This document shows positions 57,188 through 64,000 of a stretch of 64,000 nucleotides of DNA, in pieces (position 1 is the first letter of the stretch; every line of letters starts with the position of its first letter). The notes below the pieces were generated by a model, which saw only the letters and a program-made list of their open reading frames with translations, was not told where the DNA came from and made no database searches. The translations under genes and the position numbers were made by a program. This stretch comes from an uncultured Methylocystaceae bacterium (GTDB taxonomy: Bacteria > Pseudomonadota > Alphaproteobacteria > Rhizobiales > Beijerinckiaceae), in assembly GCA_903870245.1 (NCBI GenBank), contig CAIQCB010000018.1:1-64000 (forward strand), read 5' to 3'.

Positions 57188-58567
57188 TTATCGCGCGACG
57201 CCGGGGCGGCGCTGGGTTTCGGCGTTGAGCTTGTCGGCGATCGACGACCACGGCACGGCGCCGGGCTGCATGTTCTCGGCTGGAACATGCTCACTGCCAG
57301 CGACGGGGGTGATCGTCTCGCTGGCGCGGGCGGCGATGCTGCTCGTTTTGGCGAGCCCGGATAAAGCGCCGGTGACGTCCTCAACACTCATCGGCGTGTT
57401 CAGCGCGAGATGGGTGGCGGAGGCCTCGCGACCTTTCGCCTCCGCATGCGAGAGGATCGCCTTGATGCGGGCGCGTTCGTCTTCGGCTCCCATGCGGCGA
57501 CCCTCTAAGGCGCCGGCCTCATAGCCTTCCTTCACGCCATCGGCCTTACCCTCGAGGTAACCCGCCTCGCGTCCGGTCTTTTCGCCTTCGATCAACCCTT
57601 CCTTGCGGCCTTCGGCGCGCGCGGTGGCGATGTCGTTATCGTCATGCATGTTCAAACTCATGTTGCTGGTCCTTTTTTTCATGCTGGCTGCGCTGCTTTT
57701 CGACAGCTGGTCGAGCAGACCGGCGAAGTCGCCAATGCCGTCGACGAGGCCGGCGTCCTGCGCCGCCTGTCCAATGAATGTGCGCGCCTCCGTGGCGCGC
57801 GCCGCTTTTGCGGAAAGCCTGCGGCCGCGTCCCGTCGCGACGGCGTTGAGAAAAAGCGCGTAATAACGGTCGACTTCCGCCTGTAGATCGTCCTTCACGC
57901 CCGTCGACAGCGGCGTGTAGGGATTACCGTCCACCTTGTGCGCGCCGGCGTGGATCAGCGTCGGCGTGATCCCGGCGCGATCGACCGCGCGGGAATAGTC
58001 GGCATGCATCAGCACGACGCCGATCGATCCCGAGACGCCCGACTGCGTCGAGAAGATCGCCTTTGCGCCGGATGCGATGGCGTAGGCGGCCGAAGCCGCC
58101 ATGCCATTGACCATGGCGTAGACGGGCTTTTCCTCTCGCGCCTTGCGCACCATCGCCGCCGTCTCCATCGCACCGACCGCTTCGCCGCCGGGCGAGTCGA
58201 TGTCGAGGAGGATGTTTCTGACTTTTCTGTCTCGAACCGCGCTCGCAATCTGATGCGCGATCCCCTCATAGCTGGTCATGCCGGACTGGGCGCCGATCCA
58301 TGCGCCGCGATTGACCAGCGAACCGGTGATGGTGATGACGCCCGTCCCTTCCGCCGTGCGGCGATAGGGCAATTTGCCAACTTGCCGTCCCGCACCATCC
58401 GTCTCGCTGGCGTCGCCGACAAAGCGCGAGCTTTCCGGCAGCCCGATCCCTTCGACGCCGATGCGGCCCGAGAGCACTTGCGTGATCAGGGCGAGCTTCT
58501 CCTGCAGGATCAGCAGCGGTCTATTCAAAACCCGATCTGCGACCCGCAGGAGAAAGGTCTCTGACAA
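57188..58567 (-). CDS. Prohead protease, S49 (SppA/lambda gpC) family, with scaffold-like tail
   Basis: A 459-aa protein. I start it at TTG 58567 with GAGG 6 bases upstream. The open frame runs 96 codons further, but that part is only the other frame of the W gene (basic, Arg-rich, no homology). Ser in G-V-S-G-S-I-G-V-V and Lys in H-K-V-D-G-N-P form the S49 catalytic pair, and LLDIDSPGGEAVGAMETA is the family signature. The last 130 residues are charged repeats (EGRKEGLIEGEKTGREAGYL) ending in a scaffold-like helix, like the lambda Nu3 part of gene C. It matures the capsid. Confidence 0.88.
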   Translation of the reverse strand: MSETFLLRVADRVLNRPLLILQEKLALITQVLSGRIGVEGIGLPESSRFVGDASETDGAGRQVGKLPYRRTAEGTGVITITGSLVNRGAWIGAQSGMTSYEGIAHQIASAVRDRKVRNILLDIDSPGGEAVGAMETAAMVRKAREEKPVYAMVNGMAASAAYAIASGAKAIFSTQSGVSGSIGVVLMHADYSRAVDRAGITPTLIHAGAHKVDGNPYTPLSTGVKDDLQAEVDRYYALFLNAVATGRGRRLSAKAARATEARTFIGQAAQDAGLVDGIGDFAGLLDQLSKSSAASMKKRTSNMSLNMHDDNDIATARAEGRKEGLIEGEKTGREAGYLEGKADGVKEGYEAGALEGRRMGAEDERARIKAILSHAEAKGREASATHLALNTPMSVEDVTGALSGLAKTSSIAARASETITPVAGSEHVPAENMQPGAVPWSSIADKLNAETQRRPGVAR

Positions 58568-58569
58568 GA

Positions 58570-58875
58570 TCAGCCTCGCGGATCGGTCGGATCGTAGCTG
58601 GATGGCGGGCGCGCCGGCCGATAGCTGCAGCCGATGGCGAAGCGCCGGTTGGCGTTCGGTAGACCCAACTCGGCGCGGCACGCCGTTTCCGCCGCGCGCA
58701 TCTCGTTGCGCAGCGTGTTCAGATCGGCTTTGGAAAAGCGAACCATCTCCTCGGCGTCGAGGGTGCGGGTGCGGATCTCTGTTTCCAGCGCCCCGGTGAC
58801 GAGGCTGTAATAGGCTCTGCTCAGCGCCGCGAAACGTTCGCAGGGCTTCGTCCAATCAACGGCCTGATCGGTCAT
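58570..58875 (-). CDS. Head-tail joining protein W (lambda gpW-like)
   Basis: A 101-aa protein with the lambda gpW pattern: a helical pair around RTRTLDAEEMVRFSKADLNT and LRNEMRAAETACRA, and a disordered Pro-rich end. It overlaps the portal gene by 20 bases and comes directly before the S49 gene. gpW fills the portal channel after DNA packaging. Confidence 0.85.
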   Translation of the reverse strand: MTDQAVDWTKPCERFAALSRAYYSLVTGALETEIRTRTLDAEEMVRFSKADLNTLRNEMRAAETACRAELGLPNANRRFAIGCSYRPARPPSSYDPTDPRG

Positions 58876-60436
58876 TGGCGGGCTCCGTCTCGCTTGTTTC
58901 GTCGATCACTGGCTCTGGCGCGATGATCTGCGGCTCCGGCAAGCCGCGCTCCCGTCGCATCTCCATCTCGCGGGCGAGCTGGTCGTAATTGTCTTCGATG
59001 TCCTGACCGAGTTCTGCGGCGATATATTCCGCCGTGATCACGCCGAGGCCGTAGAGTTTTTCGTTCGCCGTCGCGAACTTCACTTCGTCGGGAATAGGTT
59101 TCGCCGGTCCGCGCCAGTCGGCGCGACAGGCCGCCATGCGATTGGCCAGAAAGGCGTCGATCCCGCCCGGAAAGGGAACGACACCGCGCTCTATGCCCTC
59201 TTCGAGCCAGCATTCGAACGCCGACTGATAGAAAGGAGCTGCGATATGCGAGCGCCGCCACATCTGGATTGGCCAGTTGGTCGTCGTCGACATCTTGATT
59301 GATGAATAGGTGGCGCCGGTGTAATCGCCGGTCACATCTTCAAAAGTGAAGCCGCCGCAGGCCGCCGTCTCGCGCAGCAGGAAACGAACGAAGGGCTCGT
59401 AGTTGGAATTGGGCGTTTCGCTGCGCTGGAAGTTCAGCTTTTCGCCAGAGAACAGATGGACGATCCGGGCGAGCCCGCCAAGATCGAAAGTCGTCTTGTC
59501 ATACCAGCCTGCGCGGGCGTCGAAATAGCTATCGATGTTGCCGCCGAGCCCTTGCTCATCCATCGTCTCGAACGCCTGCAACACATCCTGCGTCGGCGAG
59601 GGACTTTCGATCGTCGCGGCGACGATGGCCTGCGTCAACGCCGTCGACAGGGTGGCGTTGGAGAGCTGGTCGTATTGGCGCAAAACCTGCAACACCGGCG
59701 CAAATACGGATATGCCGCGCATCTGTCCGACGTCGCCGTCGAAACAATGCCGGATCACCGGCCGATTGCCGCTGTCGCGCGCCGCGACTTCCAGAATCTG
59801 GCCCGTCTCCATGATCGGGCTGGTCAGTCGCAGCTGATAGGCTTTCGGCAGTCCGGTTTTATCGATGCGAACGCCCTGAAACAGATCCTGGCCGTTGGAG
59901 TTCTGTACCAGCCGATGCGCTGGCACGAGATGGATCTTGGTCGCCGTCGCGGATTCCCGCCGTGGCAGCCAGCGATACCAGGCGACCCATTCGCCATGCA
60001 CGAAATAGCTCCGCAACGCCGCTTTGCAGAGCTGATGGATGTCGTTCTTTCCGGCCGCATCGCATTCGAGCGGCGTGTTGGCCCACAACTCCCAGCGACG
60101 CTCGACGTCGCGCGCCCATGCGTCCGACATCTTTTGATCCCAGCCCAGCGCGCCATAATCGGGTTTCGAGGCGAGCCGCAGGCCTGTTCCCATGATAGAG
60201 GCGCAGCCCTTGTTGACCACGCCGGCGATCCAGCCGGAATTGTGCAACAGGTCGATCGTGCGCGCGGCCGAACGCCAGTAAGCGGCGCGGACGTCCTCGC
60301 GCGGATCACGCAGGATCGGATACCAGTTCTCGAACAGCGGATGCCGCTCGTTACGCATATAGGCTGCGCCGGGCCGGACGCGCGTCGGTGCCCGCTCGCC
60401 GCCAATCAGCGCGCCGAGACGATCCATGAAGCCCAT
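58856..60436 (-). CDS. Portal protein (lambda gpB-like)
   Basis: A 526-aa portal of the lambda B family: VRAAYWRSAARTIDLLHNSG, INKG-type V-V-N-K-G-C-A-S-I-M-G-T-G, KIHLVPAHRLVQNSNGQDLF, ETAACGGFTFEDVTGDYTGA-T-Y-S-S-I and WPIQMWRRSHIAAPFYQSAF. It forms the dodecameric ring through which DNA enters and leaves the head. Confidence 0.93.
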   Translation of the reverse strand: MGFMDRLGALIGGERAPTRVRPGAAYMRNERHPLFENWYPILRDPREDVRAAYWRSAARTIDLLHNSGWIAGVVNKGCASIMGTGLRLASKPDYGALGWDQKMSDAWARDVERRWELWANTPLECDAAGKNDIHQLCKAALRSYFVHGEWVAWYRWLPRRESATATKIHLVPAHRLVQNSNGQDLFQGVRIDKTGLPKAYQLRLTSPIMETGQILEVAARDSGNRPVIRHCFDGDVGQMRGISVFAPVLQVLRQYDQLSNATLSTALTQAIVAATIESPSPTQDVLQAFETMDEQGLGGNIDSYFDARAGWYDKTTFDLGGLARIVHLFSGEKLNFQRSETPNSNYEPFVRFLLRETAACGGFTFEDVTGDYTGATYSSIKMSTTTNWPIQMWRRSHIAAPFYQSAFECWLEEGIERGVVPFPGGIDAFLANRMAACRADWRGPAKPIPDEVKFATANEKLYGLGVITAEYIAAELGQDIEDNYDQLAREMEMRRERGLPEPQIIAPEPVIDETSETEPANDRSGR

Positions 60437-60441
60437 GAATT

Positions 60442-62484
60442 TTACCTGTTGAGCCGCTGCGCGAAATTGGCGAAGCGCGAGCGAATGGCTTTCTGCGCGA
60501 CAACCGGAGTAGCAGATGCTGACTCTGCTGGCGCTTTCGGCGGCGCCTCGTAGTCCGGTGGGTCAATTCTTCCCGAACTGGAAGAATTGATTTCCTTCTT
60601 CGCCGCCTTCTGTCTGTCGGAGCCGATTCGCCACGCGGCGGCGGCCGCCATCGCCTCGCAATCGAGGAAATGGTTCTCGCGGTAGCGCGCGACCCATATC
60701 CATTTGCCAGACGGCCCCTTCACTCTCGCTTCGGCGACAAGCTGTTGGCAGTAATCGTCGTCCGCCGCATCGTTCAAGCGCAGCGCCCCGGGCGCGTCGC
60801 GTTCGAACGACAGACGTTCATGCACGACCGCTTTCCAGTGGTCGGTGTCGAGCCGGAGCAAATGGAGACCGTATTTCTTGGCCTTGCCGTCGACGCCCGT
60901 GACTTCGATCGCGGATTCGATCAGCGGACGCGCCATCGGCGTCGACGAGCCCTTGGTCGCAAAAACGAAACGCTTGTGCTTGCGACAAAACTCATAGACC
61001 CGGTGGATGGGCAAGGACTCTTTCTTACCCGGGCGAAAGCCGGAATCGACGAAAGCGATCTTGATCAGCCTGTCGTCGATTGGCGCCGTCAGCTTTTCCG
61101 AAAGCCGCCGCCAGACCTCCTCATCCTTGGTCGGACCCCAGATATAGCCATGTTCGATCAGCCAGGACGTGCCCTGCGCGCCAAAGCCGCGAATGACATA
61201 AGGCAGCCGGTTGCCCTGAACGTCGACGGCGGCGACAAGGAACAGGACTTCGTCCGGCACACGCTGCGCGAAACTCTCGCGCATTTTGACGACTTCGGTC
61301 CATTCCGGAACTTCGCCGCCGCCGGCGAGATAAAGCTCACCAAAGCCGGCGTTGACCGCCGTCTGGATCTTGTCCTGTTCGCCGCTGGCCAGCGCCCGCA
61401 GGTATCTTTCGGCTCGCTCGCCGATGGTTTTGAACGGCGAGCAGAAACCGGAAATCCAGAACGACAGCGTCGTCGTCTCCGGCGGATCGCCAGAAATCAC
61501 CCCCTCGGCGTCAATCGTCTCGCCCGGCGCGACGAAGGCGCCATTGGCGTTGCATTGCGCCTTGTGCTCCTCACGGATTTTAAAGCTGCATTGCGGACAT
61601 TCCAGCCATGAATTGGTCAGCGCCTGAGATGGCGTAGCGTTTTTCGGATAGCGCAGCAGTTTCGAGCGCGGGATAAAATATTTGCCGCAGTCGGGGCATG
61701 GCCAGCAAAAATGATGGCGGGTGCCTTCCTGCCACAGCCGCCAGATTGGCGATGAAATGTCGTCGTCCTCGCCCTTGCGCCAGAAATCAAGGTCGCTTGC
61801 ATCGTCATGCACGATCTCGACCATCCCCAGCGTCGGCGTCGATGTGATCCCGACCTGAAAATCCGCATAGGTGTCGCCGCGCGCCTCGACGAGGCCGAGC
61901 GGATCGCCCTGGCCGCGAATGTTGCGCATCATCTCGTCATATTCGTCGACCAGAGCCAGCGCGGCGGCGTCTGATTTGAGCGCCGCTGAGGAACCGGCAT
62001 GAGCCAGACGCAGCCTGACGCCGGCGACGCGTTTTAAGGTCTTCTTCTGCTCCTTGCTCTCGATGCCGCCGATCACCTTGGCGCCGAGCGACTCCGCCTG
62101 CCGAAACATCTCCTCGATGCGCGGCTCCAGCTGATCGGTCAGAAACTCCTTGTTTGGTCCGACATAGAGGATCGGCGCAGGTCGGTTGTCGAGCCGCTCG
62201 CCAATAATGTCGAGCACCGTCGCCGTCTTGCCGCTTTGCGCCGCCGTGACGCCGACGACGCGCTTCCAGTGATGATCGCCAAAGGCGCGGGAGAACCAGC
62301 GCATGTAGGGCGTGAGATCCGGATTACGCGGTCCTGGCCAACCCGTCTCTGGGCCATAGACAATGTTTTCGGACGCCCACTCGTCAGGATGTTGGCGTTT
62401 CGCCGGCCATGTCGAGATCGCGACCTGCTCGTAGAGCCGCGCTCGATTTCTCAAATCTGCTGCGGGCGCGATCAAGCGCGTCAT
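60442..62484 (-). CDS. Terminase large subunit (lambda gpA-like)
   Basis: A 680-aa packaging motor and nuclease. The ATPase Walker A-like loop A-A-Q-S-G-K-T lies at 81-87 and the Walker B L-A-L-V-D-E-Y-D-E-M near 176. The zinc-like pair C-P-D-C-G-K / C-P-Q-C-S-F lies at about 260-300. The nuclease part contains FVDSGFRPGKK and RYRENHFLDCEAMAAAAAW. It starts about 100 bases inside the small subunit gene. Confidence 0.93.
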   Translation of the reverse strand: MTRLIAPAADLRNRARLYEQVAISTWPAKRQHPDEWASENIVYGPETGWPGPRNPDLTPYMRWFSRAFGDHHWKRVVGVTAAQSGKTATVLDIIGERLDNRPAPILYVGPNKEFLTDQLEPRIEEMFRQAESLGAKVIGGIESKEQKKTLKRVAGVRLRLAHAGSSAALKSDAAALALVDEYDEMMRNIRGQGDPLGLVEARGDTYADFQVGITSTPTLGMVEIVHDDASDLDFWRKGEDDDISSPIWRLWQEGTRHHFCWPCPDCGKYFIPRSKLLRYPKNATPSQALTNSWLECPQCSFKIREEHKAQCNANGAFVAPGETIDAEGVISGDPPETTTLSFWISGFCSPFKTIGERAERYLRALASGEQDKIQTAVNAGFGELYLAGGGEVPEWTEVVKMRESFAQRVPDEVLFLVAAVDVQGNRLPYVIRGFGAQGTSWLIEHGYIWGPTKDEEVWRRLSEKLTAPIDDRLIKIAFVDSGFRPGKKESLPIHRVYEFCRKHKRFVFATKGSSTPMARPLIESAIEVTGVDGKAKKYGLHLLRLDTDHWKAVVHERLSFERDAPGALRLNDAADDDYCQQLVAEARVKGPSGKWIWVARYRENHFLDCEAMAAAAAWRIGSDRQKAAKKEINSSSSGRIDPPDYEAPPKAPAESASATPVVAQKAIRSRFANFAQRLNR

Positions 62485-62893
62485 TGAGCCTCGTCTCGAT
62501 ATCGGCGCGCAGGTTCAAATCACGCGTCGCCGCCGCCGGCACGCCGGCAAGCTCGGAGCGAAACGCGCCCCAGACATCAGCGAAGATGGTCTCGACCGTG
62601 CGCATCTCGATCAGCGTCGCCGCTTCGCGCTCGCGCCGCATGCGGATTTCCAGCGCGCGCTCCTGCTGGACCTGTGAGGCGGCGGTCGATTTCGATGTGC
62701 GGCGCTCTTCATCCTTCAGCCAACGAATGTAGCCCTGCACAGCGGCAACCAATGGTACCATTCCGCCGACAGCTTTTGGCACATATCCCTTCTTGCCGAG
62801 ATCGCGCACCCACTGGTCGCTGATCATCAACAAGGCCGCCGCCTTGGCGACCGTAATTAATCCGGCGGAGTTTTGGGAAGATGCATCGCTCAT
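62384..62893 (-). CDS. Terminase small subunit (Nu1-like)
   Basis: A 169-aa DNA-binding subunit that selects phage DNA. An N-terminal winged helix-turn-helix (LITVAKAAALLMISDQWVRD, L-G-K-K-G-Y-V-P-K) is followed by a helical basic region (LEIRMRREREAATLIEMRTV). It is the first gene of the minus-strand structural operon. The end overlaps the large-subunit start by about 100 bases, an unusually long overlap. Confidence 0.88.
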   Translation of the reverse strand: MSDASSQNSAGLITVAKAAALLMISDQWVRDLGKKGYVPKAVGGMVPLVAAVQGYIRWLKDEERRTSKSTAASQVQQERALEIRMRREREAATLIEMRTVETIFADVWGAFRSELAGVPAAATRDLNLRADIETRLNDALDRARSRFEKSSAALRAGRDLDMAGETPTS

Positions 62894-63014
62894 CTGAACA
62901 TCAACGCCCGATTGATCATTTGTCGCAGATTAAATCGAAAGATGATGGCGATTACGCCTTCACTTTCCGCTCAACTCACGCCTGTATGCGCTCATCGCAA
63001 CCATGGAGGCGATC
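62894..63014. promoter_or_regulatory. Divergent intergenic region at the head of the late operon
   Basis: The minus-strand structural operon and the plus-strand genes to the right diverge from this 121-base gap, so both promoters and possibly the cos/pac region should lie here or nearby. I could not single out -35/-10 boxes. Confidence 0.35.
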
Positions 63015-63239
63015 ATGACCACGAAAAACGATCAGAACACGCAAATCGCCATTGCAGGCGTCATTTCCGAACTCACCCGCCTGTTGGCGCAATCCGCCGC
63101 CGTCGCCGCCCAGGCGCAAGATGCGATCAACAAGGGCGACCGCAATCTTGCTGTTGGAACCTTGCTTGGCGTGGAAGCAGCCATTCAATCCATCGCCCCG
63201 CTTTTCGCCGCGACGCTCTCTCTGCATCGAAACCACTGA
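63015..63239 (+). CDS. Small helical phage protein
   Basis: A 74-aa protein from the ATG at 63015 (GGAGG site 6 bases before). It is almost wholly helical and Ala-rich (ISELTRLLAQSAAVAAQAQD, LAVGTLLGVEAAIQSIAPLF). It is the first plus-strand gene right of the structural operon, in the presumed early or middle region. No family is recognised. Confidence 0.65.
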   Translation: MTTKNDQNTQIAIAGVISELTRLLAQSAAVAAQAQDAINKGDRNLAVGTLLGVEAAIQSIAPLFAATLSLHRNH

Positions 63240-63260
63240 AGGTTTTCAAACCAAAGCTCT

Positions 63261-63324
63261 AGCCCGGTTCGATCCCGGGCTTCAGCCCGTAGAAGGCTAC
63301 GGTCCTCGTAGCCTCCGGCTGAAG
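63261..63324 (+). promoter_or_regulatory. Two hairpins in the leader of the DUF3489 gene
   Basis: The first hairpin is AGCCCGG / CCGGGCT (63261-63281, loop TTCGATC). The second, larger one has an outer stem CTTCAGCC (63280-63287) / GGCTGAAG (63317-63324) and an inner stem AGGCTACG (63294-63301) / CGTAGCCT (63307-63314). Its outer arm includes the first bases of the ribosome site (GAAGGAG, 63321-63327), so folding would hinder translation. The two hairpins share two bases and might exclude each other. Confidence 0.6.
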
Positions 63325-63331
63325 GAGCCAG

Positions 63332-63961
63332 ATGATGAAACTCACCGACACCCAGCTCATCGTTCTGAACAAGGCGGCTCAACGCTCGACCATGCTGGCG
63401 TTGCCGCTTCCGCCCAATCTAAAAGGCGGCGCGGCGAACAAGGTGGTGATTCCGCTGATACAGAAAGGGCTACTCGAGGAAATCGACGCCGATAAGCGCA
63501 TCGGCGAAGCGATCTGGCGCGAGACGCGGTCTGGCCAAGGCGTAACGCTCGCCATCACCGAGGCCGGTCTTGCCGCCATCGGAATCGGATCCGAGACCGA
63601 CACGAAATCGAAAGCGTCGCCGAAGCCTGCCGCCAACAAGACGCCCGCAAAGACGCCAAAAGCCGCCACAGGCGCGAAGAAGACGAAACCCGTCAAGGCT
63701 GACGCACCAGTCAAGAAAACCGCACGCACGGCGCCCTCTGGCGCGACAGCGCCAACGCCCCGCGAGGGAACAAAACAGGCGACCATGATCGCCATGCTCC
63801 AGCGCCAGAATGGTGCAACAATCGCCGAGATCGTCGAGGCCACCGGCTGGCAGCAGCATACGGTGCGTGGCGCCTTCGCCGGTGCGCTCAAGAAAAAGCT
63901 CGGGCTCAATATCGTTTCCGACAAGGTCGATGGGAAAGGAAGAGTGTATCGGATCGGTTAG
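63332..63961 (+). CDS. DUF3489-domain protein
   Basis: A 209-aa basic protein. Residues 1-80 are a winged-helix-like domain (LTDTQLIVLNKAAQRSTMLA, ITEAGLAAIGIG). Residues 85-140 are a Lys/Ala/Pro-rich linker like a histone tail. Residues 145-209 are the DUF3489 domain (REGTKQATMIAMLQRQNGAT, IAEIVEATGWQQHTVRGAFA, K-K-L-G-L-N-I-V-S), another winged helix. It probably binds DNA; such genes are common in alphaproteobacterial prophages. Translation may be controlled by the leader hairpin at 63280-63324. Confidence 0.85.
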   Translation: MMKLTDTQLIVLNKAAQRSTMLALPLPPNLKGGAANKVVIPLIQKGLLEEIDADKRIGEAIWRETRSGQGVTLAITEAGLAAIGIGSETDTKSKASPKPAANKTPAKTPKAATGAKKTKPVKADAPVKKTARTAPSGATAPTPREGTKQATMIAMLQRQNGATIAEIVEATGWQQHTVRGAFAGALKKKLGLNIVSDKVDGKGRVYRIG

Positions 63962-64000
63962 AGCGCATTGCGCTGGCGGTCGAAATACTTGTTGAATCAC

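Noticed and set aside
58568-58855. N-terminal 96 codons of the long frame that contains the S49 protease
   Set aside because: They are the off-frame reading of the W gene (58570-58875), Arg-rich and without S49 features. A TTG with a ribosome site at 58567 is a better start.
59456-60553. 365-codon plus-strand frame opposite the portal gene
   Set aside because: Antisense shadow of the portal gene, no ribosome site and no domain.
60670-61611. 313-codon plus-strand frame opposite the terminase gene
   Set aside because: Antisense shadow of the terminase large subunit.
1-64000. CRISPR arrays, tRNA and rRNA genes, integrase and attachment sites
   Set aside because: I looked for regularly spaced repeats, cloverleaf-like sequences with T-loops, and tyrosine or serine recombinases and saw none. 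Attachment sites need the right prophage end, which seems to be outside the window.

Overview
The window looks like chromosomal DNA of an alphaproteobacterium, probably of the Hyphomicrobiales. The signs are an Omp25/31-type outer-membrane barrel at the left edge, a BciA-type divinyl chlorophyllide reductase, a cobalt-type nitrile hydratase operon, and small secreted proteins with the GTYV / Y-RT-PN pattern common in this order. A methylotroph or phototroph of the Methylocystaceae/Beijerinckiaceae would fit, but the genus is an inference that I cannot test here. I found no rRNA, tRNA or CRISPR array.

Region 1 (1-15 kb) is a patchy host region with long AT-rich gaps. It holds the end of a porin, a membrane class III adenylate cyclase, and an XRE-PAS regulator divergent from an unusual operon. 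That operon encodes a nitrile hydratase/thiocyanate hydrolase alpha-type subunit with a twin-arginine signal, a beta subunit, a His-tailed activator-like protein and the cobalt-uptake protein CbtB. Next comes a minus-strand cluster of acyltransferase-like protein, 43-aa peptide, divergent cytochrome P450 and acyl carrier protein. A MerR-like regulator with two palindromic operators precedes a VIT/von Willebrand A protein.

Region 2 (15-25 kb) is a graveyard of prophage and insertion-sequence pieces mixed with host genes (three small secreted proteins, bciA, a lipoprotein with a decayed second copy, a SOUL protein). The phage pieces are extra copies of the tail genes D, X, U, tape measure and sheath of the prophage described below. 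The D gene appears four times in all, three of them broken. A higBA toxin-antitoxin pair sits exactly between relic X and relic D and is flanked by 13-bp direct repeats. A membrane protein gene sits between relic U and the relic tape-measure gene.

Region 3 (25-29.4 kb) has an XRE regulator with a perfect 18-bp palindrome touching its start codon, a 348-aa partner, a small secreted protein, and a trimeric autotransporter adhesin followed by a secreted protein.

Region 4 (29.5-64 kb) is one large, mostly intact prophage read mainly on the minus strand. From right to left it has a lambda-type head module (terminase small and large, portal, W, S49 protease, decoration, capsid), connectors, and a P2-type contractile tail (V, W, J, I, fibres). 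A lysis cassette follows (GH19 endolysin, small membrane proteins, overlapping spanins), then sheath, tube, an E/E' frameshift gene, tape measure, U, X and D. Beyond D lie a single-chain restriction-modification enzyme, a nuclease gene with a premature stop, and a small gene. No integrase is seen, so the early region and right attachment site probably lie beyond base 64,000.

The observations I rate highest are the Tat-targeted cobalt nitrile hydratase operon, the P450/ACP/acyltransferase/peptide cluster, and cargo genes (toxin-antitoxin, membrane protein, restriction enzyme) lodged at junctions of the same prophage tail operon in its two copies.
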